Notes: a model not told the origin generated them from the sequence alone. A stretch of DNA of 64,000 nt from Pyricularia pennisetigena (GCF_004337985.1 NC_043740.1:4948990-5012989); one strand, 5' to 3'. Shown: positions 9,949 through 23,710, numbered from the stretch's first letter. Made by a program: numbers and translations.

Positions 9949-12900
9949 GGTAGCTAATTTGGCTGTTCGTTGGTATTAATCCAGATTAGGCATATTATAT
10001 AAGGTATTTCGAAAGCGTAAATCGCCCAAAACACGAGCTTTTTCAATTTTAATTTAATTTCTGGTATAAGGTCGGTATAAATTGCTTATTAATTAACCTG
10101 TGCAGGGCAAATTCGGGTAATACGGCCGGTACTAGGCTTACAAAAGTCCAATATTTGCAAATGGTAAGAAATGTAATAGGTAATTAACTAACGAACTAAT
10201 TAAATGCCCTATAATTAAGTGGGTAAAAATTAAGCTTTTTATAAGGGTTTAAACCTTATAAATTTCCTTTGGACCTTGTAAATTGGAAGCGTTAAGGGTT
10301 TTATCAAGCAATTAGCGGGGATTTATTTGCATTCCAGGTATTCTAGGGTTATTAATCCTTTCATATCTAGCTCCCGGACGAAATAAAACCTTAATAACGT
10401 ATATTTAATACGTTAATAGTTCGTAGGGTTATATACGTTACTTTTAAAACCTTTATTATCCCAAACATTGCAATAAAGGCTTTTCTAAGTAGTCCAATCT
10501 TTATAAATAGGACTTAAAACTATCATCCTTTACACAGGGTTTCCGTTAAGGCTTCGGTTTTGGTTTTTAGAGTGTTTAAAACTATAATATTAACCTTTTT
10601 ACACTTCCACGTTATAAGGCCCCCAAATAAGGTATACAAATATCCGTAAATGGATTTTCAATGTTCTTCAGCCCTGGCAAGATCGCCATTATTAAAACCT
10701 GGTAATTTCAAACCTTTAAAACCCCCTATGAAAAGGTTAAGTGGTAGTTCGTCTTTAGATATTTCACTTCCGTAATAAACAAATAGAAATTTAATACCCG
10801 TTAAACTACGTAATAAGTTTTCAATTGCCGTTAAGTGGATTATAATAGCTTTTATTGAAAAACGTAAAAACTATTAAACCGTAAAACCGATATCCAGACG
10901 CGCTAATAGTATTAAATATATAAGCATACCAATAACATGCTATAATAATTTGATTTCCAGCGCATTTACGGCTTTACCCCCGCTATATTTCAACACACCT
11001 GGCAGTAAGGGAATAAATATAGGTTTGCAATAAATTAATTCGAACGTTGTTAATACTTCCTTTATATATTTACTTTAATGGAGCTAGAATAGGCGCTTAA
11101 GTTTATCCTTTATCAATTAAACGTCTAAAGAATAGGCTGCAAGGCCCTTATTTTCCAACACGTATACTTTATTAAAACGGGTTTTTAAATTCTAAACAAA
11201 TTGGAATTTAGGAGCTAATAGCAGGCAATCGCTCACCAAAGTAGTGATCAGATGTCTAGACTTAACGTTATAAAAAATAACGGGATTACAAATTAGCGGT
11301 TAAAAACCCTTTTTTTAAAAATAGGGTTTTTAATTTCTTTTACCATTTTTTTGGGTCTTACTTCAAACCGTAAAGCGCCTTTTCTAACTGTTTACCCTGC
11401 AATCTTTTCGGATTATAACCAATTCCGATTGAAATCTAAGCGGTAATAAGGTTACAAGATTTAGCCCGTTCACTAAAACCGTTTGGAATTTGCAAATATA
11501 TATATACATCGGTAAAGTCACTGTTCAAAAACGCACCGATGAAATCGACTTGTTTTATTTCCCAATTTTGTGCATTAGCTATAGCTGAAAATATACGCCA
11601 GGTAGGTAATATACTAGTGCTAGTAAAAGTTTTGCTATAATAAAGGCTTTCGACGAGTAAAAAACCCCTAATAATAGACCTAGCTTTCTAACTTATAGGT
11701 TAATTATTTCTTTTTCATTAATTTGAATACCGGCCAGCTAGAGACAAATTTACGGCCTGCAGGTATTTTAACTTCAACGATAAACCGGAGAGATTTTGCA
11801 ATGACGATCCGGTAGAATTTAAACGCTAAAATAGCTAACTACTTAGCACTTCTGAGTCTACTTAGGGCCTGTTGGTAATTATTTGGTTTACCGTTTTTAG
11901 TTGGCTTTTTTTCTATTTTCTTTTTAGTTTAAAAACAGAGATAATGCACCTGATTTGCATCTATTAGATTTGGGTTTTTGAACTGCGAATCTAATTTGAT
12001 ATTCTTTATTTTAAAGGTAAAAAACACCGGAATTTCCATTGCTTTTAATACTGGATTAGGTACCGTTACCGATATAAGCTTTGGAGGGCGAACGGTAAAT
12101 TGTACAAACTTGGCGGCCATTGTATTTTCAGGGTTTAAATACCCTATAACGGGTGGTAATTACCCTGTAATAGGTGGTAAATATCCTGCATTTTCAGGTG
12201 GTAAATGCCCTCTTTTTTCAGGGTTTTTGGGGGATAATTATCCGTTGGAACGCTGTTAATTTCGTTTTTAGGTTGAGTATTAGAATCCCCCTTTAAACCT
12301 CTAATTTTCCCTGTTAAACTCTGTAACGTTTCCCTTGGAATAACCAAATTCTCAACGGTTATACCCTTTATAATTTTTACGGTAAAAGTTTTATATATGG
12401 CCCGTTTAGAGGGTAAGTAAACCAACGCTGTAAAACTTGATAAATGGGTTAAAGGTTTCACCATTTCGGTGCGGGGAGCCAATTTATTAAGTTTTTGGCG
12501 TTTTTCCAACGGTATAATAGCCTGTGTGCAGTACCATTAACCCGATAATGCTTTAAGCTGGGTCTATACGGTAATCCAGGTTGGAATTCGGAATAAAATT
12601 CTGCGTAAAATGTTAAATCCCTATTAATTACCGCTATACGGTTAATTAGATTAACCACGGCAAACAATAAATAATATTATAAATACAATGGTAAGCCCGC
12701 CGCTACAATGGTAGACCGAAGCCTATTCAAGATAACCCTAACGGACCGTTCCGTTAGTCCCTTTTGGCCGTGGTTATAGGGATTCGAAATGCTAAATTTA
12801 TCGCCGTTGCTTATACACCAATTTAAAAATTTATATTAATTCTGTACCCCCTATCGAAATGAAGATTCTAGGGGGTAACGCCCGTATATAGTTGTTGAAA

Positions 12901-14664
12901 CCCTGAAAAAGCCTTTAATAACCAATAAAACCGTAGGTCCGGTTTTATCTCGTAATGGGATCGACCACCGAAAACGTGATTTTCGGTGTATTAGTATTAA
13001 AAATAAGGGCTTTTTATTTTAAAAATCAAGCTTAAAAGTTATTGTATCAGCTTTTATAGAATCGAAAATATTAAAAGGTGTAAAGAATGCGATTTTATTC
13101 GTACGTTTAGTAAAAATGGTTTTAACGCAGATAATAAAAGTAATTGCCCTAATTTTGTCGAAATTAGGTAAACGTTTTATAATTTTAGCGGTTTCTTTTG
13201 ACAATAATAACCCTCTATGCCCGAGACGCCTATGCTATAACAGGGCTTTTTAGGCCTGATTTCGTTAAAATCGCCTGTAGTTCCATTTCCTTTAGGGGTT
13301 AACCTGTCGTCCGTAGTTTGTTTTAGGCCTAAAAAAGGTAATTTACAGGGGCCTGCTTAAATCCGATAATAAAGGAGGTTTTAACATCGGACTTTTTATA
13401 TGGGAAACCCCATTTTTTCAGAAATAGTTCCTTTTATATTAGGCTGCATAAAAGGGTCACCTAGCGGCCTGTTGGGCCTGCAGGGCCCAGTTTTACGTCG
13501 ATTCTCAGGGTTTTTACGGCTAAGTTTCTGCATTACAGGTAAATTTACGGCTATTTCCGTATTTTGTTCGGGATTTAGCTTTTCCGTTACCGTATTTTCT
13601 TCCGGTTCCGAATCGGTGTAAATTTTATAATTTCGTAATTTCCGGGGTTTATATTACTTAGTCTTACTTCCAACGGGGCCGCGTAACCCTTTATAACCCC
13701 CTTTAAGGCCATACTAAAAGCGGTGTTATATTTACCTATTATATAGGCGTAATTCGAGATTTTTAGTAAATCTCGAACAAGGATATAGCACCCTTAAACC
13801 TTTGAATGAAACAAATATTAAGCGGTATTTAGGCGTCCCTACGCCTTGCGATCCTTATCGTACAAGATATTTTTAAATAATACGCCCCCTATATTATAGT
13901 CTATAAAGCTATTAACGCTATTTATTCCAAGCGAGGGGATGTATAGAACGTTATTTAACGTAAAGTCTCTAAGTTCGTCAGCCTTTTGGCCGTAACGGAC
14001 TTGTATTTTTACAGTTCCGGTGTTTACCGGCCTAACAGGCCACCTTTGGTACCGATTTTAACTGTAGAGCCGGGGGTATAATCGAGATAAAACTGCTTAT
14101 TTGCCAAAATATAGTGCGTGTTAACAATATGGGTAATTAACAGGGGTTAAGGCATTAGCCTAGGTGCGGCCTGGTGCTAGTTGCGCTATAAGGCCCGTAA
14201 GTAGAGGGCTTGAATGCACTAAATTGTGCACTAAAATGGTTCGCTAATTTTGGGGTTAATAAATTTGATTTATTGGTAGGGGAGATTTTGCTTTATCTCC
14301 CTTACATACTCTCCGATATCAAAATGAGGGTCCGCATGCCAGAAAACGTTCCGGTGCCGCACACGATTTTCCGAAAAAATCATTTTATATACGTTGTTAA
14401 AAAAATCACCTTTATTTCCATACAAACCATTTCTGGGTTTGCACTAATTTGTTAGTTTAGTAAAAATTTTAAACTAATATAGGGTAGCTGATTCGTAAAT
14501 ATAAGGTGGGTGTTAAACCCGGTATAGGGTAAACCCCATTCGCTAACATTTTAAATCGCAATTCCTGCAACACATAAAATATAACGGATAATCCAATAAC
14601 CCCGACAGCCCCACTTCGGCACTATCTATTGTGGCTTATATATAAACAAAGGTGGACCTATTAC

Positions 14665-17109
14665 TGTTAATTATATGCGTTATTTAATATGTAATAGGTC
14701 CACTTTTGTTTATATATAAGCCACAATAGATAGCGCGGAAATGGGGCTGTTGGGGCTGTCGGACTTTCTATTATATTTTGTATGTTGCAGGAGTTGCGAC
14801 TCAAAGTGTTTGCGAATGTAGTCTCAGTGCTCAGACTAGACCCCCCTGCTTCGCAGTGGGGACCGAACGCTCCATGTACCTTTCAGCCACATGGCTTTTC
14901 GACCAATTACATTGGCCGAAAAGATCGCGCTCGTTCTAGTCTGAGGACAACTTGTCGCATTTCGCCGTTCATGGCGGTACCACCAACGATAATCTGTCGC
15001 ATTTCGCCGTTTATAACGGTATTTTTAATAATATATTTAATATTACGATATCGCTTATGATTATTTTATTAATATAAGGATAATTTGTGGTATTCTGCCG
15101 TTTGTAGCGGGTAAATGCAATATATTCGCATTATAATGGTAAAAGAAAATAATGTACCCATAGTATGCAATTGAATATTCGTATAAAAAAATAAATAAAA
15201 ACTATAGAAATATATAGTAATTTGCGTTAAGTTTATTGGAGTTTGCTGAGTACTTGAATGCCGGCCGCGTCTTTATAGCTACTGTATTTGGAAAGATATT
15301 AAAATATTAAATAAAATCTGTAATTTTTTATTATATTTAATTCTTGTTTTAAATAATGGTATGCAATAATTATTTTAATTTAGTTTACAGCTTTTATACC
15401 TTAGTAAACCTAATACTGCAAAGTGCATGCAATTATCGATTGAAACAAAAGTTTTATTAATATTCTTATATAAATTAACAATTTGTTAAAAAATTAAATA
15501 ATTTACGCAAATATTGGTAGAATGAAAATATTTTCACTTGATATATTCCTTAATCAATTTGCTAGTAGATTTTATATAAGTTTTTCTTTATAAATTTTAT
15601 TCAATTAAATAAAGCAAAAAATACAAAAAAACACAAATTTAGCATTTGTTTATATAAAAACATAAGAAGGGCCGGTATTGCAAGTCGGGTTTTACGTTAA
15701 CGTTTATTTATATATATAATCCACTTTTTCAAATTTTGGTTTTCTTAATGTTAGAATTGGTAAAAATGTAAAAGCATTTCGATGGTAAAATATATATAAA
15801 ATTAGATATACCTTACCTATCCGCATATTTAAGGGCTTATATAACTAGGTATACGTACAAAAATGTGATATTATATTAAGTATATATATGCCACCCCCCA
15901 CGTGCAAAAACCACAGAATTCTGCTGCAAAACAAAAATAATATAAAATTAATTAAATAAAGCAAAAAGATTTATAAAATACACATTTACCATTTGTTTTT
16001 ATTAAACAGGTTTCAAAGCCGATATTGTAAGTACGATTTGACTTGGACGTTTGTCTATATACGTAATCAAATCTCTGAAGTTTTGGTTTCATTATCGTTA
16101 AAACTGGTAAAAATATAAGCGAGTTTCGATTGTAAATTATATATAAAAAAGTATATACTTTGCCTATCCGCTTATTTAACTGCTTCTATAATCCGATATA
16201 AGCACCAAAATTTCTTATAACGATATATACATATATACGACCCTCCACGTGCAAAAAGTATAAAATTTGGTCAAAAATTAAAAATAATATTAAAAAAAAT
16301 CGAAAATCGAAAAAAAATCGAAAAAACAGTACCGCCATGAACGGATTAAGGGCGGGCTATATCCAACTTTTAATTGGCGTACCGGGTGCAAAAAGTTTTG
16401 GATTTATGAAAAAGGCCTAACAATTTCTATTTTCAACGATATTTTCTTTTTTCGATATTTTGCGTGGTTGTGGAATAATAAGGGAGTGTCGGTCGCAAAA
16501 AGGCCAAAAATACCGCCATGAACGGCGAAAATCGACAAGTTGTCCTCAGACCTGAACCAGAGCGTTCTTTGGATGGACCCACAGGTACATTTCAAAGCCG
16601 CAATTGAGCCACGAAGTGGAGCGAAGCGAACGAAGTGGATCAATTGTGGAGCTCTGGGCTTCAGGGATGAGCCCTGAGACTATTGCGAATGGGGTTTCAC
16701 CCTGTACCGGGTTTAACACCCACCCTGCACTTACGAGTCAGCTACCCTGTACCGGGTTGAAATTTTTACCAAATTACCCAATTAATGCGAACCCAAAAAT
16801 GGTTTATATGGAAATGAGTGTGTTTTTTCAACAACGTATACAAAATAATTTTTCGGAAAATCGTGTTCGGTACCGGAACCTTTTGCGGGGTGCGGACCCC
16901 CATTTCGATGTCGGAGAGTATATAAGGGAAATAAGGCAAAGTCTCCCCCACTAATAAATTAAATCTATTAATCCCAAAATTAGTGAACCATTTTAGTGAA
17001 TAATTTAGTGCATTTAAGCCCTGTAATTACAGGCCTTTATAGTGTAACTAGCACCACGCCGCACTTAGGCTAGTGCCTAAAACCCTGTTAGCAACCCACA
17101 TTTTTAACA
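14665..17109 (+). mobile_element. Solo copia LTR (plus) nested in the minus solo LTR
   Basis: It begins TGTTAATTATATGCG and ends TTTTTAACA. It is flanked by ATTAC on both sides (14660-14664 and 17110-17114). MULE R3 is inserted within it. Net length is about 572 bp, equal to the LTR it entered. Confidence 0.88.
14819..16682 (+). mobile_element. MULE-like non-coding element, copy R3, with perfect 9-bp TSD
   Basis: The element runs from TAGTCTCAG to CTGAGACTA, 1864 bp. TTGCGAATG is present directly before (14810-14818) and after (16683-16691), a perfect 9-bp target duplication. This length is typical of Mutator-like elements. The interior has no open frame of note and holds the tandem ~345-bp units, with CACGTG cores near 15899 and 16246. 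It is the innermost of four nested insertions in C1. Confidence 0.9.
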
Positions 17110-18955
17110 ATTACATGTTAAATAACGCATATAGTTAATAGTGCGTGCTACTTATATCGTATAGGATAGGGTAACCTAGCTTCTAAGGCTCAAGGGTCCT
17201 TTTTACGCCGCGTCCAGGCATCATTTTATCCCTATAATTAGCTGCTAAAGCCTGTGGTTTTAGCGTTTTACTAGTATCGGGTTCCGAAATCGAATCCGAA
17301 CGTAATTTTTTAATTCCGCTAATAGCGGAATTAACCTCCTATTGCAAGGTTTAATACGTTTTACCTCCCAAATCACTAACCTATTCCAGGGCGTTATACG
17401 CTGCGTATCCGTTAACGTAACCTGGACTCGAACCCGTAAATAACTCGAAATCTATAAAAACTATGGACGTTCCAGCGGTTAATTCGCTGCAGTTGGAGGG
17501 TTTAATATTTCTTTCAGTAGCAGAATCCGAATCAGAGTTTTATTGCCCTTTTTTCGTGATTTAGAGGTGGTTTCCTGCCCATTATTTTCCTTTTTAGCGC
17601 CTTTTTTAGCGTTTCTTTACCCGATTTTCGACTTCTAGACCTATATTTAGCGGTTTTAACCGTTGTTAAACCCAAAATCAAATTTTCGGATATAAGGTCA
17701 GCCATAAGGTATTGCAAATGTAACTTTTCCGAATTTTGGCTTATAGTTTGTAAAAACCGTTAGGTATTGCGTTGGCGCTCGGTCCAGGTAGGAAATATCC
17801 CTCCCAGGGCCCGTAAATACTAATTTCGTACATATACGGGGTTAACTTGCACGTTAATATTCTTTAACTTAGCTACCAGAAAGTTAAAACGGTTGTTAAA
17901 TTCAGGTATCAACTTTTTAAATTTCGAAGAATTTAAAGCGTGGAACTCCCGATATAGCCAATTTCGCCTAGTTTCGGTTGCAATGGAATAGCTATTTTCC
18001 AGGGCTTTATAAGCCGTTACGGGGCTGGATTGCCATGCAATAAATTTTAAAGGTTTTTTTGGCTAAACTGGTTTTTATAAGTAATAGTAGGACTAACTGC
18101 TCGTGTTCCGGCAGGGTATAGCCAAGTTAAAGGTTCGAAATAATTTCGGCTGCGTCAATAGCCCTCAATTACATTATTAGCGCCTATTCCCACAAATCGT
18201 AATTGCTAACTTTTATTAATTTACAATTTTCGGGGAAGGAAAATACCCGTTTCGATAGCTTTTTAACTATTCCGTCCCCCAAAACTAGCTTACCAGGTGG
18301 ATTAGGAGGTGCGGTAGGGGGTTTTACCTCCAGATTATTATTACAATTGATGGAATTACCGCTTTTTAAGGTTCATAGGGCAATTAACTGTTACATTATC
18401 CTGTAAATTAATCCATTTCCGTGGTAAACGCTTTTAATTGCAGGTTTTGGGTTTGTAATTTAGCGGTTTAAACTTCGTTTGGGCTGGGTTCAGGCCCCCT
18501 ATCTGTTGGAATTGGGCTTAAAAGGCCTGATATAAGGCTGTTTTCTATTATAGGGTAGCTTGAAATTATAATTGCAACTCGCTAGTTTATAGCTATAATT
18601 AACTCATTTAGGCGGTTAAGGGTAAATGCCCTATTAAATCTCGGATTTGCTATACCGTTTGCCTTTTAACGGTTATAGGCCTATAAATGCCAATTATAGG
18701 GCTTATTGCTATTTTCAATGGTCGAAGTCCATAGAAATACAGGGTTAAAATCCCTGAAATCCGCAATTAATTGGTGCCCTGGTGTTTATACCAATCCAGG
18801 TGCACGTAACGAATTTAATTCACGAGGTGGGTGCAGAGTGATTTGCGGGGTATCGTGCAGGGTAACGAGCCAATTAACTTAATTCCACTAATGAGTTTGT
18901 GGGCTATTGTAAACCCTATTAAACGCACTAGGATTGAATGGGTTTATGGGCTATT

Positions 18956-19430
18956 TGTTACGACCAGACAGTTAAGCCGGTACCAATGAGGCCAGGCGGG
19001 GCTACACCACTCCTAACGACACTCGACCAAAGAGAACACCGACCGGCAGGAAATAAGATTATATAAGGACTCAATTGCGTAATATTACGTACCTGCCGAA
19101 ACGATTAATCTAAAACGAACAGGGGGTAATCTCAAAAATCACAACCTAATTTCTGAAAACTCTCGATAATCTCCGAAATTAAGGACCTCCAGGAGAGATT
19201 ACATTGGAAATATAATTTATATAAAACACGTTTGCTACCACGTAAATAAAGTTTAATTTAGGATTGCTTCGCAGCAATTAACTTGTGTCTAATTTACTAC
19301 CTATTTAGGCATCGATTATAATTGTACCACAATTATTAAAAACCCCCAATTACCTAATTATAACGCTCAATTGCTTCAACCCACTATATTCTACCCTAAA
19401 AACAGCTTACCCGATACCTTAATCGTAATA
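18956..19430 (+). repeat. 5' LTR of G1
   Basis: 475 bp, starting TGTTACGACCAGACAG and ending TCGTAATA (final CA mutated to TA). It differs from the 3' LTR mostly by C/T and G/A changes. Confidence 0.85.
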
Positions 19431-19489
19431 TTTTAATTGCTCCTTTTCAATATTTGTTTTAAAATATACCGAATAATATCGCCGAAACA

Positions 19490-22400
19490 ATATTTTCCAA
19501 CAAAACCACCCTTTAAACCCCCTTTTTTATTAACGCTCCGGCCAACGCTGACGCTTAGAGTTAAATGGTCGCGACGTTCCAAACAAAAAATCGATAATTT
19601 TAGGAATAAATAACCGAATAAATTAATCGAATAAATAGTAATTATATCAAATATTTTTAACTATTACCCTACGATAATACCCCAGGTATTTTATAAAAAT
19701 TCCTTACAAAAACCCGGGCCTATTTTTATTTTAACGAGGACAATTTCGATAATAACGCAAGTAAAGTTATTTACGCAACCTCGCTATTACAAGGCGATAC
19801 GTCCGCTTAATTCGAACCAATCCTACAAAATCATTTGGATTATAATAAAGAAAAATACCGTAAAATTGAAACCAACCGCATTTTCGACAGTTACGAAATT
19901 TCGAAAAATGCTTTAAAAAAAATCCGGTAACCCAGACCAGGAACGTACGGTTAAGCGTAAATTGTGCGCGTTACCCAAACCAAATCGGTATCCAAGTATA
20001 TTAGTACATTTCGATAAATTACCGCCAAATTATTATGGGGCCTCGAAACCCTAATGGTACGCTTTTATGCGTAATTAAAAAAAAGGTTGAAAACGAATTT
20101 GTTCAAAAAACGACCCGATATTTTAACCGAATACGTAAAATTAGCAATTTAAATCGACAACCGATTTTACCAGCAAAAATTGGAACGACGCGAAAAACGC
20201 AACGTATGGGAACCAATTTTGCGATAAACCAATACAGGACGCAAATATTAATACTTTAAACCATTCCGTTAATATAATATTTTCTACGGAATATATAGCG
20301 GACCTATAAATTTTAACGCGATATAGTATAAAAAACCCCACGAAAGTGTTAAAGATGGTAAATGTTTTAAATGTAATAAATTAGGATATATCGCCAAATT
20401 CTTTCCCAGGAATACGCCAAGTTTGTATACCGATTTTGTAATTGGATATTAAAAATAACACCTTCGATTCCAAAAGACCACGAAAATCAAACGTTATTAC
20501 CTATTAACAAACACAACCGGATTAATATAATTTAATAAACTGGACCATATATTACGACGATAATTATACAATCTATAATACCGCAAAAATAAACGCAAAA
20601 TAGTACCCTAATAGCCCGAAAGCACCCGGATTTCAACAGTAGGAAACCGTGTACCCATTAGGATTGGATTACCAGCACAACTACGCAAATACAACGCTAA
20701 ATTACCCGAATTTACGGAATTAAATACTTTAGAAAAATCCGAACCAAAACCTTTGGGACAAACCCACCGTATCCGAATAACCCAGCAAACCCCAACGAAC
20801 GAATCCAATAACGAATTAAAGGACGAATCCAGCGAAGAAAAAATTATATTTTAAAGCCCATATAATATAGCAAAGGAAAACAACCCCTATATATACGAAA
20901 TAAAATTAATCGAGTTATCCCGAAACGCCTAATTAATACAGTTTCCCGACATATTATTTCAAATACCGATATAAAGCCCTATAAAACCAATTAATTTAAT
21001 TCTCGGAAACCAGCTTATTTTGGATACCAAATATCCCAAATATACAAAAGTCTTTTAAGCAAAATATTTTCGAAACAATTGCGGATTGCATTTTAGCAGG
21101 AAAATAATCCACGATTTTTTCCCACGAAAACCCAAAATAACAGGTATCCACGCAATATATACCACTAGCGAATTACCTAATTGGGAAATTAAAATAAGAT
21201 TTAACACCAAACCAGCGGTAATTTTTACCTTTTGCGACAATTACTCCATAATATATTGCAATTAGAAATAACTTCCATGGTACGAATGCACCCGAAACAT
21301 TTGCAAAATACATATATTAGCCAAAGCACAGGCATAATATAAAATAAAATTATAATAACCAGGACCCGCACCTATAACCAAAATCGTATGGAGCCCCAGC
21401 GTTAAAAACAACGAAGTACCCACGAACGCACGAAAAACACCCACACCAACGGAACACCGATTTAAAAACAATTATGCGTCCCGAAATAAGAAAAATAAGG
21501 ACCCACGACGCGAATCCAACAAACCAGAAAACTAAGATAACCAGACGGTACAAGGCATTAAACGGTAATAACAAAAACGGAATAAAAAACCCTAAACGCT
21601 ACGCAAACCTCGAAAATAGCACACGAACACATAGGCTTTAATTATAAAACGTAAAAAACGTTCGGGTATTTTTCGGATTCGTAAACTTTTACTAAAAGCT
21701 TATTAAAAGGTACGGCGCGATCGCCATCCTACTAACTAATATAGCCAAAAAGGATTTGAAATTCCAATGGACGGAATAAATACAATAAGCTTTCGAACAG
21801 CTACGAAACGCAATAACACGAAAACCACTTTTCAAAATACTAAATCCAATAAAACTTTTTGAAATCGAAACCAACGCATCCGATTATGCAATCGGAGGAC
21901 AATTTAATCAACGAAACGAAAACAAACGCCTACACCCTTGCGTTTTTTTTCAAAAACTATATAAACCAAAACTCAATTACTAAATCCACGATAAAAGATT
22001 TATGGCCATTATCGGAACATTCGAGAAATGGAAACCACAATTATCCGGAATTAAATACGAAATATTAATTTATACGGACCATAAGAATTATACCTGATTT
22101 AGTACTAAAAAAACAATAAATAAACCATAAATTAAATAAGTAAACTCTCTATTAGAATACCATTTTAGGATTATTTATCGAAAAAAGTAAAAAAGGGTAA
22201 AACCGATGCCTTTAACCGAAAACCAAATTATAAAAATACAATACCCGAGGAAATACGGAAGACTTTTACAGCAAACGACAACGGAAACCTCCTACCAGTT
22301 TACCAAAATTTTATGACAACTAATACGGTAGCTATACCAGAGGAAATACGGGAAATGCACGAAAATAAAGCCCACGGACATTAAGGAATTTCCAAAATAT

Positions 22401-23710
22401 GGAAACGGTTAAAACAGAACCACGATTTCAAAAAAACACGATAAAAAATACGAAAAGCTATTAAGAATTGCGAACCTTGCGCAGAAAACAAATCAGTAAA
22501 ATACAAGCTTTATGGGCTTTTACGACCTTAACCAGCTTTTAATAAGGCCTGGTAAAATATTATAATGGATTTTATCGTTAAATTACCATTTTCCGAAAAA
22601 CTATTTATTAAAACCAAATATGACAATATATTAATTATAATGGATAAATTTACCAAATACGGCTAGTTCCTACCCTATTAGGAAAATGGTAGCGCCTAAA
22701 AAATCGCTTCCACACCCCTACGAATAATTGCTAGCACCCACGGATTTTTAAAAAACATTATTACGGATAAAACAAATTTTTTACACTGAAGTTCTGGAAA
22801 TTTTTAATGGAACAGCTAATAACCAGCCACAAATTATTTAAAATATTCCACCTATAAGCGGACGGATAAATAAAACGAGCAAACCAGTTATTAAAATAAT
22901 ACCTAAAATGCTGTATAAATTATAAATAGGATAAGTGGGTATAACTATTACCTATAGTACAATTCGCATATAATAATTTAAAAAATAAAAATACTAAAAC
23001 AACCCCGTTTTATACCAGCTACGGATTTTACCCTACGGTATATGGAAAACAAAAACCACAATTACGGTCCCACGAACCGATAAACAAGTAAACGAATTAC
23101 GAAAACTCCACCAAAAATTCCAACAAAAATTAAAATGCGTACGAAAAAAAATACCAAATACGCCAATTAAAATTAGATTCAAGGGCCGTTTTTCCAGGAG
23201 GGAAATAACGTTTATTTTGTTCGACGAAATATTAAAATTCAGCGACCAAATAGCCGATTTAATTTTAAAAAGCTGGAATTATATAAAATCGATAAAGAAA
23301 TTAGTGAAACCAATTACAAACTATTATTACCAAATATTACAAAACTTTACCCAGCGTTCCACGTATTACTATTGGAATTAGCACCACACGGCACCAATAC
23401 ATAAAAAACAGTCTAAATCGACGCAAAAAAAAGCGTACGACGTCGAACGAATACTGGACCACAAACGCAACCACGGCAAAACAAAACTTTTTATTAAATA
23501 GGAAAACTATGGATACGAAAAAAATACTTGAGAACCCCTTTACCACCTCCAAAATTGCCAGGAATTATTCCGCCAATATTATTAGGAGTTGGACCTGCAA
23601 ACAAATTAGCTAAAAAAAGGAAAGTTTAAAAAACACCACTTACCATTCCCAAAGATTAAAAATCGACCAGGATTCGAAACATACAACCAAATAAACTTAC
23701 AAAAATACAA
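19490..23710 (+). pseudogene. G1 gypsy gag-pol, RIP-degraded, reverse transcriptase deleted
   Basis: Gag-like sequence is readable from about 19740 to 20330. A zinc-knuckle remnant (CFKCNKLGYIAKF) lies near 20360-20400. A protease-like stretch is at about 20900-21250. The RNase H domain (TNASDYAIGGQ, LHPCVFF, YTDHKN) spans about 21840-22100. Integrase follows with a zinc-binding HENKAHGH, a DFIVKLP block (about 22565) and a GFLKNIITDK block (about 22745). The frame breaks many times. Between about 21610 and 21650 the sequence jumps to the linker just before RNase H, so the reverse-transcriptase palm present in G2 is gone. Confidence 0.8.

Larger units (their letters stand above)
14119..17140 (-). 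mobile_element. Solo copia LTR (minus) inserted in C1, itself interrupted
   Basis: This minus-orientation LTR starts TGTTAACAATATGGG at 14119 and finishes TAGTTAATA at 17140 (CA end mutated to TA). It is split by the plus-strand solo LTR below. GTGCG flanks it on both sides (14114-14118 and 17141-17145), a perfect 5-bp target duplication. Its own length is about 572 bp without the insert. It belongs to the same family as C1, and no internal region remains. Confidence 0.88.
10226..18535 (-). pseudogene. C1 copia gag-pol polyprotein, broken by RIP and insertions
   Basis: Translation across frames shows gag (17141-18535), the protease tract (17141-17210 then 13620-14118), integrase (about 11930-13260), reverse transcriptase (about 11220-11830) and RNase H (about 10226-10790). 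The gag ATG reads ATA. The protease active site reads D-I-S, not D-T-G. The reverse-transcriptase motif reads V-S-D (Ser codon at 11231-11233). Many stops occur. The coding span excludes the nested insertion 14119-17140. Confidence 0.8.
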
